From the NCBI RefSeq assembly GCF_018139145.2, contig NC_059500.1:17794101-17858100 (forward strand): DNA of 64,000 bases, given 5' to 3'. The notes below the pieces were generated by a model. That model saw only the letters and a program-made list of their open reading frames with translations, was not told where the DNA came from and did not search any database. This DNA comes from Gymnogyps californianus. Its lineage: Eukaryota > Chordata > Aves > Accipitriformes > Cathartidae. Shown piece by piece: positions 1 through 9,752 of this stretch. Within the stretch, counting starts at the first letter, position 1; each line of letters begins with the position of its first letter. The position numbers and the translations under genes are program-made.

Positions 1-37
1 GAGGGGAGTGCAGTGGGTAGAACTTGAACCTTACCAG

Positions 38-114
38 AAGGAACTCCCTAGTTCAAAACCTGCTGACAAATACACCCTGGTGAAAAGCCTCCATTTTGAA
101 AGTGAGGCTTTTCA
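38..114 (+). CDS. possible internal coding exon, unidentified protein
   Basis: A CAG acceptor ends at 37 and a GTAAGT donor begins at 115. Between them one frame is open for 25 codons plus two bases (begins KELPSSKPADKY), while the other two frames contain stops. It ends in phase 2, and the candidate exon at 346 starts with the matching phase. The polypyrimidine tract before the acceptor is poor, and so short an open stretch is expected by chance. It could be an upstream exon of the gene whose end is proposed at 6044-6294, but no exon linking them was found. Protein family not recognised. Confidence 0.15.
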
Positions 115-345
115 GTAAGTGGCACTGATACTCTCTTCATAACAAGAATTGTCCTGGTGCCACAGAAAGTCATCAGAATGGCTTTCAAAAAGCTCAAGAC
201 AAACAGTGTTGACAGTTACAAGATAGTGCTGAGTAGACACTGGAATTAACACTGGGAAAAACAGATGTTTGGTAGGTCTAGCATAAATTGTGCCAATTTG
301 TCATGGGAACCAAAATATCAAATAAACTTTGTACAATGTTCTCAG

Positions 346-481
346 AAACCTACAAGCTCAGGTGGAGCAGGAGTGTGATGAAAGGGAAAAGAATCTGAGC
401 CGAAAAAGCAGAAAGAAAAGGGGACAGGAAGGGTATGCCTGTAAACACGATGGAGACATGATGTCTGTAAAAGATCCAACG
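346..481 (+). CDS. possible internal coding exon, lysine/glutamate-rich
   Basis: The acceptor ends in TTCTCAG at 345, and the frame stays open to a TAA at 521-523. The predicted peptide is strongly charged, with NLQAQVEQECDEREK followed by a basic run RKSRKKRG, which suggests a coiled-coil or nuclear segment. A possible donor GTTAGT at 482 would end the exon in phase 0. With the candidate at 38-114 the split codon would be CAA (Gln), so the two are phase-compatible. The reading is weak: purine-rich DNA tends to give charged open frames, and the donor is not ideal. Function unknown. Confidence 0.15.
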
Positions 482-523
482 GTTAGTCTGAGGAAATGGA
501 AAGAAATGGAAATATATCTCTAA

Positions 524-2413
524 TTTCTCTGAGAATATCTGACCAACTGTGGTCACTTAGGTAAGAATGTTGTTGCATTTGATATTTTGTAGAAGATCTT
601 TTCTGGGTTGTCTTGTGGGGTTTGCACAGCTGAGAGCAGATACAGCAGCATGTCAATGGAGTTTGAGTCTGGGCATCGCTGAATCTAAATCTCTTAGTTT
701 TCAACAGCCTCCAGATATCTCTGTGTGTACAATGCTGGTAGCTTGCCGTAATGCCCCACGGAGTTAGATCCAAGAACTTTTGCTGGTCATTTTGCTACAA
801 ACCTTTTCTTTTTCACTGAGTATTGTCAGCACTGCAAATTGAAATCTCAGCTGAAGTCCACAAATACTGACTGCGGGTTTGGTTTGCCAACATAAACCAA
901 ACTAGACTGTTCCAGCAGATTTAAGATTGCTCCTTTATAACACTCATTGTAAGTATTTGACTTAAAATGTCAAACTAGTTATAAGTTTGGAGATATGCAC
1001 CTACAGAAATAGAGCGCTACCTCTACATTTGCAGTTATTTAATAAATCATAATAATATGTACAGTAATAAAGGTAATATTACATTTACATAATACATTTC
1101 TGTATTTTAATTTTGGATTGGTAGATTTTTTTTGGATAAGATCCTTCTTTTTCTTATATTCAAAAATAAAAGGTAGATTTCAGTTATAAAACTGAACTTA
1201 GAAAAGTCTATTGTATGAAGCCTGCCATAACACAGTTACAGCTAATCTTGGGTCAGAATCTCTGTTGGAGAACAGTTGGAAAATAAGTGTAAACTTTTCA
1301 CAGTTCACTTAAAACTTTATAAGGTATTCTACACTGCACAGCACAGTTTATTAAGCTTTTTAAACTAGTTTTCTGTTCTGGTTTATTATTTGGCCATATG
1401 TTTTGTGTCAACACTGCAGCATCATGCAGTTGATTTTACTTTTTAATAAAGTTGAGAATGCAGATTTTTATAGTTCATTTGTAAATTTGCTGTGTAAACA
1501 ACATGCTATAAGTACAACTGACCAGCAATTATTCTTTTGGATCTGGATGTGGAACACAGTAACCACACCACCATCATTATGTACTTCTTCATGTCAGTCC
1601 AAAGCAATTCGGAAGGTCATTTCAAATGTTGCCTCCCGCTATGCCTAACATACTTCACCAAAAAATAATCCTGGGTTCCCACCATTACTGTGACGTTGTC
1701 TGCTTTAGTCTTTACTAAGTTACCATGTCATGGAAACGTAAAAGTGTGCTTTGGGATATGTAGTTTATGCAGCTTCTATGCTCTAGAGAATGTCTATTTC
1801 CCTGTCTAGGGTATTTTGATACATAAACTTCTCTGTAAGAGGAGTTTGGATCCCAGCTCAACACACCAGGAATGTTCAAACCTCCTAAACATGAACCAAG
1901 GTAACAAAATTCTATTTGTTCAACTTCACTTCAGCTTCATTCAAAAAATACTGTCCTAGAAGCAGAACTTGGCCATAGGGTCCAATCCAATCCGTTGCCT
2001 ACGAAGTCAATGCCAAGACTCTCATTTGTACCCTGGATTCTGTACCAGATGATTAGGTTCCAACTTGAAGTAAATTGATGAAATCTGAGTTTCGCCATAG
2101 GTGAGATCTCAGTGCAATTCACTTCAATCTCGATAAGATCAAAAGCATTCTGAGAGCATCCCAGCCATAATTAACCACGCTCACTTGACTCAGAGCTCAT
2201 TGCTCGGCAAACGTGCCTAGTTTTATCCTCTATCTGTTCTCACAAGGTCCATGGACTTCTGGTTCCTCTTGCAAAGTTAAATTTGTAGCAAATCCACACA
2301 AGAAGATGCAACAAGATAAATGCTGCTTTGCAGATCTTCTGGACTATTAAGGGCTACAAAGTTTAGACTTTAAAAATAAAAGATAAATTAAATAGGAAAG
2401 ACATTTGATAATT
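524..2413. other. AT-rich DNA without a supported feature
   Basis: Short open frames occur on both strands (for example 567-767 plus and 483-773 minus), but they overlap one another and none has both convincing splice sites and a coding look. A pyrimidine-rich acceptor-like site precedes 633. The stretch from about 1930 to 2130 resembles a decayed old repeat but could not be assigned. If the exon at 6044 is real, this is probably intron. Confidence 0.4.
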
Positions 2414-2477
2414 ATGGGGGAGTGACAAAGCAGCTTTGGTGGGCACCCTGGCATCTAACCAGGGTCAACACATCACA
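2414..2477 (+). mobile_element. 3' end of a truncated 5' LTR
   Basis: The last ~60 bp resemble the last 60 bp of the LTR at 2804-3880: both carry the GGAGTGA...GGCTTTGG.GGGCACC...AGGGT.AAC.CA..AC pattern. This copy ends in CACA and is followed eight bases later by a primer binding site, as expected for the end of U5 in a 5' LTR. Everything upstream of about 2414 (U3, R and most of U5) is missing, so the 5' LTR is almost wholly deleted. Confidence 0.75.
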
Positions 2478-2485
2478 GTCCTTTT

Positions 2486-2503
2486 TGGCACCCAACATGG
2501 GGC
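2486..2503 (+). other. retroviral primer binding site, lysine tRNA type
   Basis: The 18 bases TGGCACCCAACATGGGGC lie just after the LTR end. They match the complement of the 3' end of tRNA-Lys(1,2), the primer type used by many betaretrovirus-like (class II) elements, except at two positions. Both mismatches are A where the expected base is the G of a CpG, so both look like methylation-driven CpG decay. This places the element among lysine-primed class II endogenous retroviruses. The tRNA assignment rests on recall of known sites, not a search. Confidence 0.75.
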
Positions 2504-2786
2504 TCAAGGAATTCGAGATAAGGATACTAATTGGGAGAGGTAACGGGCAAAATATGGACTGAACAATGCTAGAAAGTGGAATGATCATGGAGAATTTTGG
2601 CTGTTGTAATTGTGGTGAGGGGATGAGGGGTGGATTGTGTGTAAATTGTCCACTTTCATTCGGTGTTGTGATGATGTTATTTTGTTTTTGATGTGGGGAA
2701 TTCTTTTTTTGTTGATGTGAGTGAAGTTTGTGAAGATTGTGTGATGAATGTGGATTTTAATGATAATCCTTAAATACGTGATTCAT
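2504..2786 (+). mobile_element. residual non-coding interior of the endogenous retroviral element
   Basis: Only about 280 bp separate the primer binding site from the polypurine tract. The sequence is rich in G and T on the plus strand (many TGTG, GATG and GTGG runs) and has no open frame of note. There is no trace of gag, protease, polymerase or envelope. Either the proviral coding region was deleted or this is a short non-autonomous element that never carried one. Confidence 0.65.
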
Positions 2787-2803
2787 AGAGGCAAGGGGTG
2801 GAA
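2787..2803 (+). other. polypurine tract
   Basis: AGAGGCAAGGGGTGGAA abuts the first TG of the LTR at 2804. It is purine-only apart from one C and one T. This is the expected position and composition of the plus-strand primer for reverse transcription, and it confirms that 2804-3880 is the 3' LTR. Confidence 0.7.
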
Positions 2804-2955
2804 TGTATTGGGTTTGCGTGACAAGGTTTTGGTAGCTGGGGGCTAGGGGGTGGTTCCTGTGAGAAGCTGCTAGAAGCTCCCCCAGCTCCAAGCCAAACCT
2901 GCCACTGGCCAAGGCCAAGCCCATCAGCAACGGTGGTAGTGTCTCTGGGATAACA

Positions 2956-2962
2956 TATTTAA
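2956..2962 (+). promoter_or_regulatory. TATA-like box of the LTR
   Basis: TATTTAA about 150 bp inside the LTR, followed by AGAAGGGG and an A-run. The opposite-strand LTR has the same box and context at 4724-4730, which supports a conserved promoter element. Confidence 0.5.
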
Positions 2963-3691
2963 GAAGGGGAAAAAAACCCTGTGGGATAATACCTGCAGCA
3001 AGAGAGAGGAGTGAGAAGATGTGAGAGAAACAACTCTGCAGACACCAAGGTCAGTGAAGAAGGAGGGGGAGGAGGTGCTCCAGGCACTGGAGCAGAGATT
3101 CCCCTGCAGCCCATGGTGAAGACCATGGTGAGGCAGGCTGTCCCCCTGCAACCCATAGAGGTCCAGGGTGGAGCAGATGATAGCCACCTGCAGTCCATGG
3201 ACGACCCCACACTGGAGCAGGTGGATGTGCCCAAAGGAGGCTGTGACCCCATGGGAAGCCCGCCCTGGAGCAGGCTCCTGGCAGGACCTGTGGCCCCATG
3301 GAGAGAGGAGCCCAGGCTGCAGCAGGTTTGCTGGCAGGACTTGTGACCCCATGGGGGACCCACACTGGAGCAGTTTGTGAAGAACTGGAGCCCATGGAAA
3401 GGACTCACATCATTGGAGAAGTTCGTGGAGGACTGTCTCCCGTGGGAGGGACCCCACACTGGAGCAGGGGAAGAGTGTGAGGAGTCCTCCTCCTGAGGAG
3501 GAAGGAGCATCAGAGACAATGTGTGATGAACTGACCGCAACCCCTGTTCCCTGACCCCTGCACCACTGAGCGGGGAGGAGGTAGAGAATTTGGGAGTAAA
3601 GTTTAAGCCCAGGAAGAAGGGAGGGGTGAGGGGAAGGTGTTTTAAGATTCAGTTTTTATTTTCTTATTATGCTACTCTGATTTTGATTGGT

Positions 3692-3697
3692 AATAAA
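3692..3697 (+). terminator. LTR polyadenylation signal AATAAA
   Basis: AATAAA lies in GGTAATAAATT, downstream of the promoter-like box and upstream of a T/G-rich stretch, as expected at the R/U5 border. In the inverted LTR the equivalent hexamer has changed to AACAAA (minus strand of 4114-4119). Confidence 0.55.
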
Positions 3698-3932
3698 TTA
3701 AAATAATTTCCCCAATTCAAGACTGTTTTGCCTGCAATGGCAATTGTTGAGTCATCTCCCTGTCCTTATCTTGACCCGTAAGCCTTTCCTTATATTTTCT
3801 GTCCCCTGTCCAGCTGAGGAGGGGAGTGATAGAGTGGCTTTGGCGGGCACCTAGCATCCAGCTAGGGTTAACTCACCACGGTACTTCAGCCATATTATAA
3901 AAAAATAGGGCAAGAAACTTACATGCTAGTAT

Positions 3933-4872
3933 TGTGGTTTAGGCCCAGCCAGCAACAAAGCTGCCGGTCGCTCACTTCTCCACCCTCAGTGGCATGAGCA
4001 GGACAAAATACAACAAAAGGCTTGTGAGTCAAGACAAGGACAGGGAGGGATCACGCACCACTTATGGTCACAAGCAAAACAGACTGGATTTGGGGAAAAA
4101 TATATCAATTTAATTTGTTACCAATCAAATCAGAGTAGGATGATGAGAAATAGAACCATGTCTCAAAAACACACCTTCCCCCCACCCTTCCCTTCTTCCC
4201 GGGCTCAGCTTTGCTCCCGATTCCTCTACCTCCTCCCCCCGCCGCAGTGCAGGGGGACGGGGAATGGGGGTTGCAGTCAGTTCCTCACACGTTGTTTCTG
4301 CCGCTCCTTCCTCCTCAGGGGGAGGACTCCTCACACTCTTCCCCTGCTCCAGCGTGGGGTCCCTGCCATGGGGGTCAGCCCTCCATGAGTTTCTCCAATG
4401 CAAGTCCTTTTCCATGGGCTGCGCTCCTCCGCGAACTGCCCCAGCATGGGCTTTCCCAAGGAGTCCCAAACCTTCTCCAGGCCCAGCCACCTGCTCCACC
4501 GTGGGGTCCTCCAGGGGCTGCAGGGGAATCTCTGCTCCACCGTTAACCTCCATGGGCTGCAGGGGGACAGCCTGCCCTCTCACCACGGGCTGCAGGGGAA
4601 TCTCTGCTCCAGAGCACCTCCTCCCTCTCCTTCTCCAGACCTTGGTGTCTGCATGGTTGGTTCTCTCACATCCCACTCCTCTCTTCGCTGTAGCTCTTCT
4701 TCTCAGCAGTTTTTTCCCCTTCTTAAATATGCTATCACAGAGACACTACCACCGTTGCTGATGGGCTCGGCCTTGGCCAGCGGCAGGGTCAACTTGGAGC
4801 TGGGGAAGTTTCTAGCAGCTTCTCACAGGAGCCACTCCTGTACCACCTCCCCTGCTACACAAACCTAACACA
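3933..4872 (-). mobile_element. related endogenous retroviral LTR, inverted, about 0.94 kb
   Basis: Read on the minus strand it starts TGTGTTAGG (4872) and ends AAACCACA (3933). The central several hundred bases closely match the LTR at 2804-3880, but the two ends differ, so it belongs to a sister subfamily; its 3' end (GCTGGCTGGG...AAACCACA) resembles that of the LTRs at 31473 and 35266. A TATA-like box is at 4724-4730. The minus-strand frame 4676-4125 is open for 183 codons with no early ATG. Flanks GCTAGT (3925-3930) and GCTACT (4873-4878) may be an imperfect target duplication, offset by two bases on the left. No internal retroviral sequence adjoins it, so it looks like a solo LTR. Confidence 0.8.
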
Positions 4873-5249
4873 GCTACTTATGCTCAGCTAACGTGTCTGA
4901 GAACAGGTGGGTGCCTTGATCCTTCCACTGTAGGGATACAGGCCACTACGATACAGTGTGCAAAAGAACTGCCATAGCACCTAACAACAGTGTACCAAAA
5001 TGACTTCTTCTGAAAGAATTTGAAGTTTGAAAGTTGTTTCACATTGGCTTCTTGTGTCTTACTATAGATGTCAAACCTAGATTACTCTGATCTGATCAGG
5101 TACAGCAATCCATAAATTCCCTTGTGCTGTACCTTCCCTGTGGACAAAACTTTTAAGCAACATGACACTCAGAAAATGCCATCTATGAAAAAATTGATCA
5201 CTCTGATTTCTTCTTTTAATCATTTCTACTAGCTATCATAGAAATAGTT

Positions 5250-5785
5250 CATAGAATCATAGAATGGTTTGGATTGGAAGGGACCATTAAAAGTCATCTA
5301 GTCCCACCCCCCTGCAATGAGCAGGGACATCTTCAGCTGAGAGCCTAGTCCAACCTAACCTTGAATGTTTCCAGGGATGGGACAACCTGTTCCAGTGTTT
5401 CACCACCCTCATTGCAAAAAATTTCTTCTGGTCTTCATATAACTGGTCTAAATCTACCCTCTTTTAGTTTAAAACCATTGCCCCTTGTCCTGTCGCAACA
5501 GGTCCTGCTAAAAAGTCTTTCTCCAGCTTTCTTGTAAGTCCCCTTTAAGTATTGAAAGGCTGCAATAAGGTCTCCCCACAGCCTTCTCTTCTCCAGGCTG
5601 AACAACCCCAACTCTCTCAGCCTTTCTTCGTAGGAGAGGTGTTCAATCCCTCTGATCATTTTTGTGGCCCTCCTCCAGACCCTCTCCAACAGGTCCATGT
5701 CTTTCCTGTGCTGAGGACTCCAGAGCTGGACAGAGTACTCCAGGTGGGGTCTCACCAGAGTGGAGTAGAGGGACAGAATCACGTC
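5250..5785 (-). mobile_element. CR1 LINE, 5'-truncated, minus strand
   Basis: The low-coordinate end shows the typical CR1 3' tail on the minus strand (repeats of ATTCTATG), preceded by the common CR1 3' untranslated region. Further in lies the C-terminal part of the reverse transcriptase protein. About 0.54 kb remains of an element that is several kb when full length, as is usual for CR1, which truncates at the 5' end during insertion. It lies about 260 bp upstream of the candidate exon at 6044. Confidence 0.9.
5435..5782 (-). pseudogene. C-terminal fragment of CR1 reverse transcriptase ORF2
   Basis: The frame is open for 115 codons and contains the conserved CR1 C-terminal block: [20 protein letters not shown], then the [18 protein letters not shown] motif and a DRTRGN motif. 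The polymerase active site lies upstream of the truncation and is absent, so the fragment is not functional. It is less decayed than the CR1 at 24.6-27.7 kb, and its different tail points to a younger subfamily. Confidence 0.85.
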
Positions 5786-6043
5786 TCTCGACTATGGAGG
5801 TATTAATTTCATCTCAGTATTTTACATGCCAAAAATTGATCATGTGACAAACTGGGATGAAAATTTGGTAGGACAAGTACATTCCAATTCGCATATTTCA
5901 CATATCCTGTAACTTTTCAGGCTGATTCAATAAGTATCTGAATAAATACAAGGGTTGTAATTCAGCTGGCTTTTTAAAACAGATTTTTTACTTTTATAAA
6001 TCTATCTCAAAACATAACACTGAGTTTCTTTTTTGTCTGGTAG

Positions 6044-6294
6044 AGGAAAGAATATTAACAGATAATCCTGGAAGTAAATCTGTTATTTGGACTGTCCCTG
6101 GAGGTTTTTCTGTTGATTGTAAATTGCTTAAACTGCAGTCTTGCACTTCAGGACGTAAAGTAGACGCTCTACTAAGAGCTCTAAGAGAAGCAGACTTTTG
6201 TGTTCCGTCCAAATTTCTCATGTACATTGCTAACATTGACTCTCATAATCCAATTTTGGATTATGTCTACAAAATAATACAGAAGAATGCTTAA
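6044..6294 (+). CDS. candidate terminal coding exon, unidentified protein
   Basis: A strong acceptor (TTCTTTTTTGTCTGGTAG, ending at 6043) opens a frame of 82 sense codons ending in TAA at 6292-6294. The exon would start with two bases completing a split codon. The peptide looks like folded protein: it contains SVIWTVPGGFSVDCKLLKLQ, then GRKVDALLRALREADF and a hydrophobic C-terminus with NPILDYVYKII. About 60 percent of codons begin with a purine. Three CpGs survive within about 100 bp of otherwise CpG-poor DNA. An AATAAA follows about 800 bp later. The antisense frame is also partly open, so coding status is not proven. I do not recognise the family. The preceding exon was not identified. Confidence 0.4.
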
Positions 6295-7125
6295 CTGTAG
6301 GTTGTTTTCTTCTGAAGAATACATTTTCAACATTTCTCTTTGCACTGCTGCTCTTTCCCCATTTTTATGGCTGTGGGTTGGGGCTTTTTTGCAAGTCACC
6401 TCAAGATTGCTCACAGTATTCATGCTGTTAATTGAAATGTTTTGACTTCATTGCATAATGAAATTCAATTCAAATGTTTGAGTAGGCATGTTTGTAATGG
6501 TCCAAAGCTGCATGAGATAAAAAAGTGTTTCTACACTAACTTCAGGCTCCATATCATCACCTTTACCTAAGACCTTACATTGCCCAAAGCTTCTTTTTTA
6601 TGTTTAGCACACTATACTAGGCTTTACATCAGATAAAACTCTGGTTGCCACTGCAGTTGATGTGAAATGACTACAGAATATTATTGATTTAAATATTGAT
6701 TATCTCATAAATTCCTATTCTTCCCTTACACTGCCAGCAGTTGAGATACCCCTTTCTGGCAAAAAGAAGGAAGAATACAAGTTAAATACAAGTGCATTGT
6801 TAATATTTAATTATACATATAGGACATGTCTAAAGAACAAACTAACTGTGTGTAGTAAAAATTGTATTTGTTAGTACCTGTTCAGAACTACTAATAACAC
6901 CCAAAAACTACAGGCTGGTACCAAGGGCTGTTGATCCATATCTTTCTCAGAAACCGTAAGACAACCAACAGTGTTAAACATGCAGCCGTAAACTGTTGTA
7001 CTCTTACCCGTGGTTTTCTCCTAAGCAAGGTTGAGACATGTAATACCATAAGACCCTTTAAGTTTCACAAGTATTCATGAACCCTTGCATCTCATTCAAA
7101 TAAAGGCTTTGGAATCACTTGATGC
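6295..7125 (+). other. possible 3' untranslated region of the gene ending at 6294
   Basis: AT-rich, non-repetitive sequence follows the TAA and runs to AATAAA at 7099-7104. About 15-25 bp after that hexamer there is a plausible cleavage zone, followed by a T/G-rich stretch. No other feature was seen. The region is only a UTR if the exon upstream is real. Confidence 0.3.
7099..7104 (+). terminator. polyadenylation signal AATAAA
   Basis: AATAAA in TTCAAATAAAGGC, with TGGTCATCTGT about 25 bp downstream as a possible GU-rich element. A second hexamer occurs near 7148. Such hexamers are common by chance in AT-rich DNA, and the value here lies in its position after the candidate terminal exon. Confidence 0.35.
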
Positions 7126-9633
7126 TCACTGGTCATCTGTCACTATAAATAAATTGATTGTTACTATACAAAATCAAAGTAAAAAAAAAAACTTTTATGA
7201 TAAGATGACTGTATAATTCCACCACCAACGGCAAAGAAATACTTATTTCTTCACTAGCCTGAAAGGCAGCAGAGGATAAATGCAACAGGGGAAAAATATT
7301 TCTATTGTAGTCAAAATCATGATAAATCTAAAGTTAATGCAATAAGTTCTACACTTCTCAAGTCACTCTAGAAACTTCAGAACGTGATGAAAATTATTTG
7401 TACAAAGTACAGTGAAAACAATACCTATTCAATCCATACAAACAAACTGGGATCCTAATGTAAGACAGTATATTTAGAGGAAGGTGTCTTGCTCAGCTGT
7501 TTTCTAATTAATTAAATTAACTAAACAAAGCTGTGATTGAAGGAAAAATCACTCCAAGAAGGAATTAAAAAAAAATCCAAGGTATAAAAGAAAGTGCTTC
7601 TTGAAAGAGAAGAAAAATAAATGCAGCTATATTTCTTTTCTGATTCCAATGTTTTAGAATACAGACGAAGGGAATTTAATTTTACTTCTGTAAATTAGGA
7701 GGAATTAGCTTACTGTTTCAATTGTAATTCATTAGCTTGCTCATTAAATATGAATCTAGATCCAGCCTAAATCTGAACTGTAGACACTACTACTACCCAA
7801 TACTTGGGTTTTGGCATGTGTCTGTCTTTGCAACTGTTTCTGTCTTATTAAAGTGAAATTTCAACCCTGAGTGATCGCTGAGATCAGACACCATTACCAA
7901 AAGCACTCATGAACTCAAAGAATTAGATGGGCACCCAACTAGTAACATGCAAAGGACATCAAATGCCAAACACCTGTTACTATAAGAAAAGCCAAACAGT
8001 GTAAGATCAAAGGTCTGCCCTACTGAGTATCCTCTTTCTGAGGGTGTCCGAAGGCAGAAGTGTAAGTGATGGAAGAGTAATAGAACAGGGCAAACAGGAC
8101 ATGATACTTCCCAAACATCCCCAGAGTCTTCACAATTTTCAGTTAAGGAACTTGCTGAGCCAGAGCTACTTTTTCTATATGTAACAAACTTACATGGATT
8201 TTTTTCCATAAATTTAACTTATTTCCCCTTGAGTCTATATGGAATTTTAGAATCTGTAACATGCCAAGACACAGAGTCCCTGTTGCAGTAAGAAGAATCC
8301 CTTTCTGTTTCTTGTTCTGAACTATTCCCCTGCTAGGTTTATGAAGTACCTCATAGGTTTTTTTGCACCAGAAGTAGTAGTGGACAACAAATCCATTTTC
8401 TCGTTGTCTATGCCAGCCAAGAGTTTAACGATTTCTAAGATGACCCCTCTTGGGCAGCAGGCTGCTTGCTTACCTTCATTGTTCCCTCTGTGGAAGCTAT
8501 GTCATACCCTTGATCACCTTCCACTGCATCTACAGAATTTTGATTCAAGTAGTAAAGGCAGTTTTGAAGAAAATCCCCTGTTTGTCCCACTTACTACACA
8601 TTGAACAGTTTTGATGCATAAGAACAAGATTTCTTCCCCCCCAAAAATCAACTAGACCTGGTATGCACCGAGCAGAAAGCTTTGAACTGTGTGCATAATA
8701 GAAATGTTTGACTGGAAGAGAAAATCTCAAGCTATATACAGTGTAGATGTATGGTCCTTAGCACTAGCTGCTCTGTTCATTTACGCGCTAATGCAGATGC
8801 GTGCCTCATCTCCTTCCTCTGAAACTTTTCTAATTCTAATACAGTGTCTTTAAGATGGGAGAAACTAAGTTACAGCCAGTATTCAAGATATTGCTATGCA
8901 TTCAGCAACATAATAACTTCAGCTATTCATTTCTTAATAATCTGTAACATTGTCTGGCTTCTTGACCAGTACTAAGCTTTATGTTGACCTTTCCATGGAG
9001 CTATGTCCTATCAGTCTGCAATCTTGTTGAAATCTACTACTCCTTTATAACAATTCTGACTTCCTTTGAAAATTTTCCTCAAAGAAAGAGCATCATTATG
9101 AGCTACAACAGACCCAGATGCACTAAGTTACTAGCACCTCTAATCCCTGGCGATAATGTCAGATGTCTGCAAATAGACAGAACATGCTTTTTGCAGTCAC
9201 GCTCCAAGTTCCTCCTCCTGCTTTAAAATGAGAACCTAATGGATCCCACAGAGAGGCCTTCCTTGCTCTCTGTGCTAAGCCACAGATCCTCCATGGTAAG
9301 AAACCTTTTAATTGTCAGTCTGTGATAGATTTATAGGGCATTTTACACCAAAGAAATTAAAAAAGGAGCCAGTACATCATGCCATCACACACCCAACATG
9401 AGCATGCTGAAAAGCATCATCTTTGGAAGAGTTGGTGAAGGATCAGCGTAGACAAAGATACAGCTACATTTTATAATTCTAGTTGCATTTTCTATTTACC
9501 AATCAATAATTAATCTAATCTAATCAGTAGACCTAAGTAATACAGAGAAAAAACTAACACTTGAGACTCTTTCTGTTTTTCCATGCAGTAAATGCCTCTT
9601 GAACTATGATCATGAAAGTGTGAGGATAAGCAA
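7126..9633. other. unannotated AT-rich DNA
   Basis: Nothing could be assigned. A minus-strand frame at 8209-7907 is open for 100 codons from a true ATG, and on the same strand a CAG acceptor and GTAAGT donor bracket a 60-bp open segment near 8193-8252. Both are within chance expectation. No repeats beyond A- and T-runs. Confidence 0.4.
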
Positions 9634-9752
9634 GCAGTGGCACAGGCTGCCAGGGGCTGTGCAGACTCCTTTCCTTCTCAGGGGGTCTCAGGTCCTGATG
9701 GGAGGAAGCCCTGAGCAGCCCATGGCTGACCCTGCTGTGAGCAGCTCCTTGC
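9634..9752 (+). mobile_element. CR1 3' region fragment
   Basis: The sequence GTGGCACAGGCTGCCAGGGG...GACTCC, followed by CCCTGAGCAGCCCATGGCTGACCCTGCT, follows the known CR1 3' untranslated layout (the GGCACAGGCTGCCC block, then CCTG.GCAACCTG and the GACCCTGCT block). It lacks the 3' tail. It is a small, diverged, plus-strand piece in otherwise unremarkable DNA. Confidence 0.65.

Larger units (their letters stand above)
2804..3880 (+). mobile_element. endogenous retroviral 3' LTR, about 1.08 kb
   Basis: It begins TGTATTGGG right after a polypurine tract and ends near CACCACG, where the usual terminal CA appears decayed. A TATTTAA promoter-like box lies at 2956-2962 and an AATAAA at 3692-3697, giving a U3-R-U5 layout. 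The middle (about 3090-3480) is GC-rich and built from degenerate repeats of CCCATGG...GACCC.CAC.CTGGAGCAG. One sense frame is open from a GTG at 3011 to 3346, without an early ATG. The family resembles a class II LTR common in bird genomes. A related LTR lies inverted at 3933-4872. Confidence 0.85.

Noticed and set aside
2924..3540. Minus-strand frames of 142 and 193 codons
   Set aside because: They run antisense through the LTR at 2804-3880 and reflect the GC-rich repeat composition.
4140..4868. Plus-strand frames of up to 165 codons
   Set aside because: They are antisense to the minus-strand LTR at 3933-4872.
5994..6236. Minus-strand frame of 80 codons opposite the 6044 exon
   Set aside because: Probably the antisense shadow of the plus-strand exon, which has a strong acceptor, a stop and a downstream polyadenylation signal; no comparable signals were seen for the minus frame.
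8193..8252. 60-bp minus-strand micro-exon between CAG and GTAAGT
   Set aside because: Too short, and such pairs are common by chance in 64 kb of AT-rich DNA.
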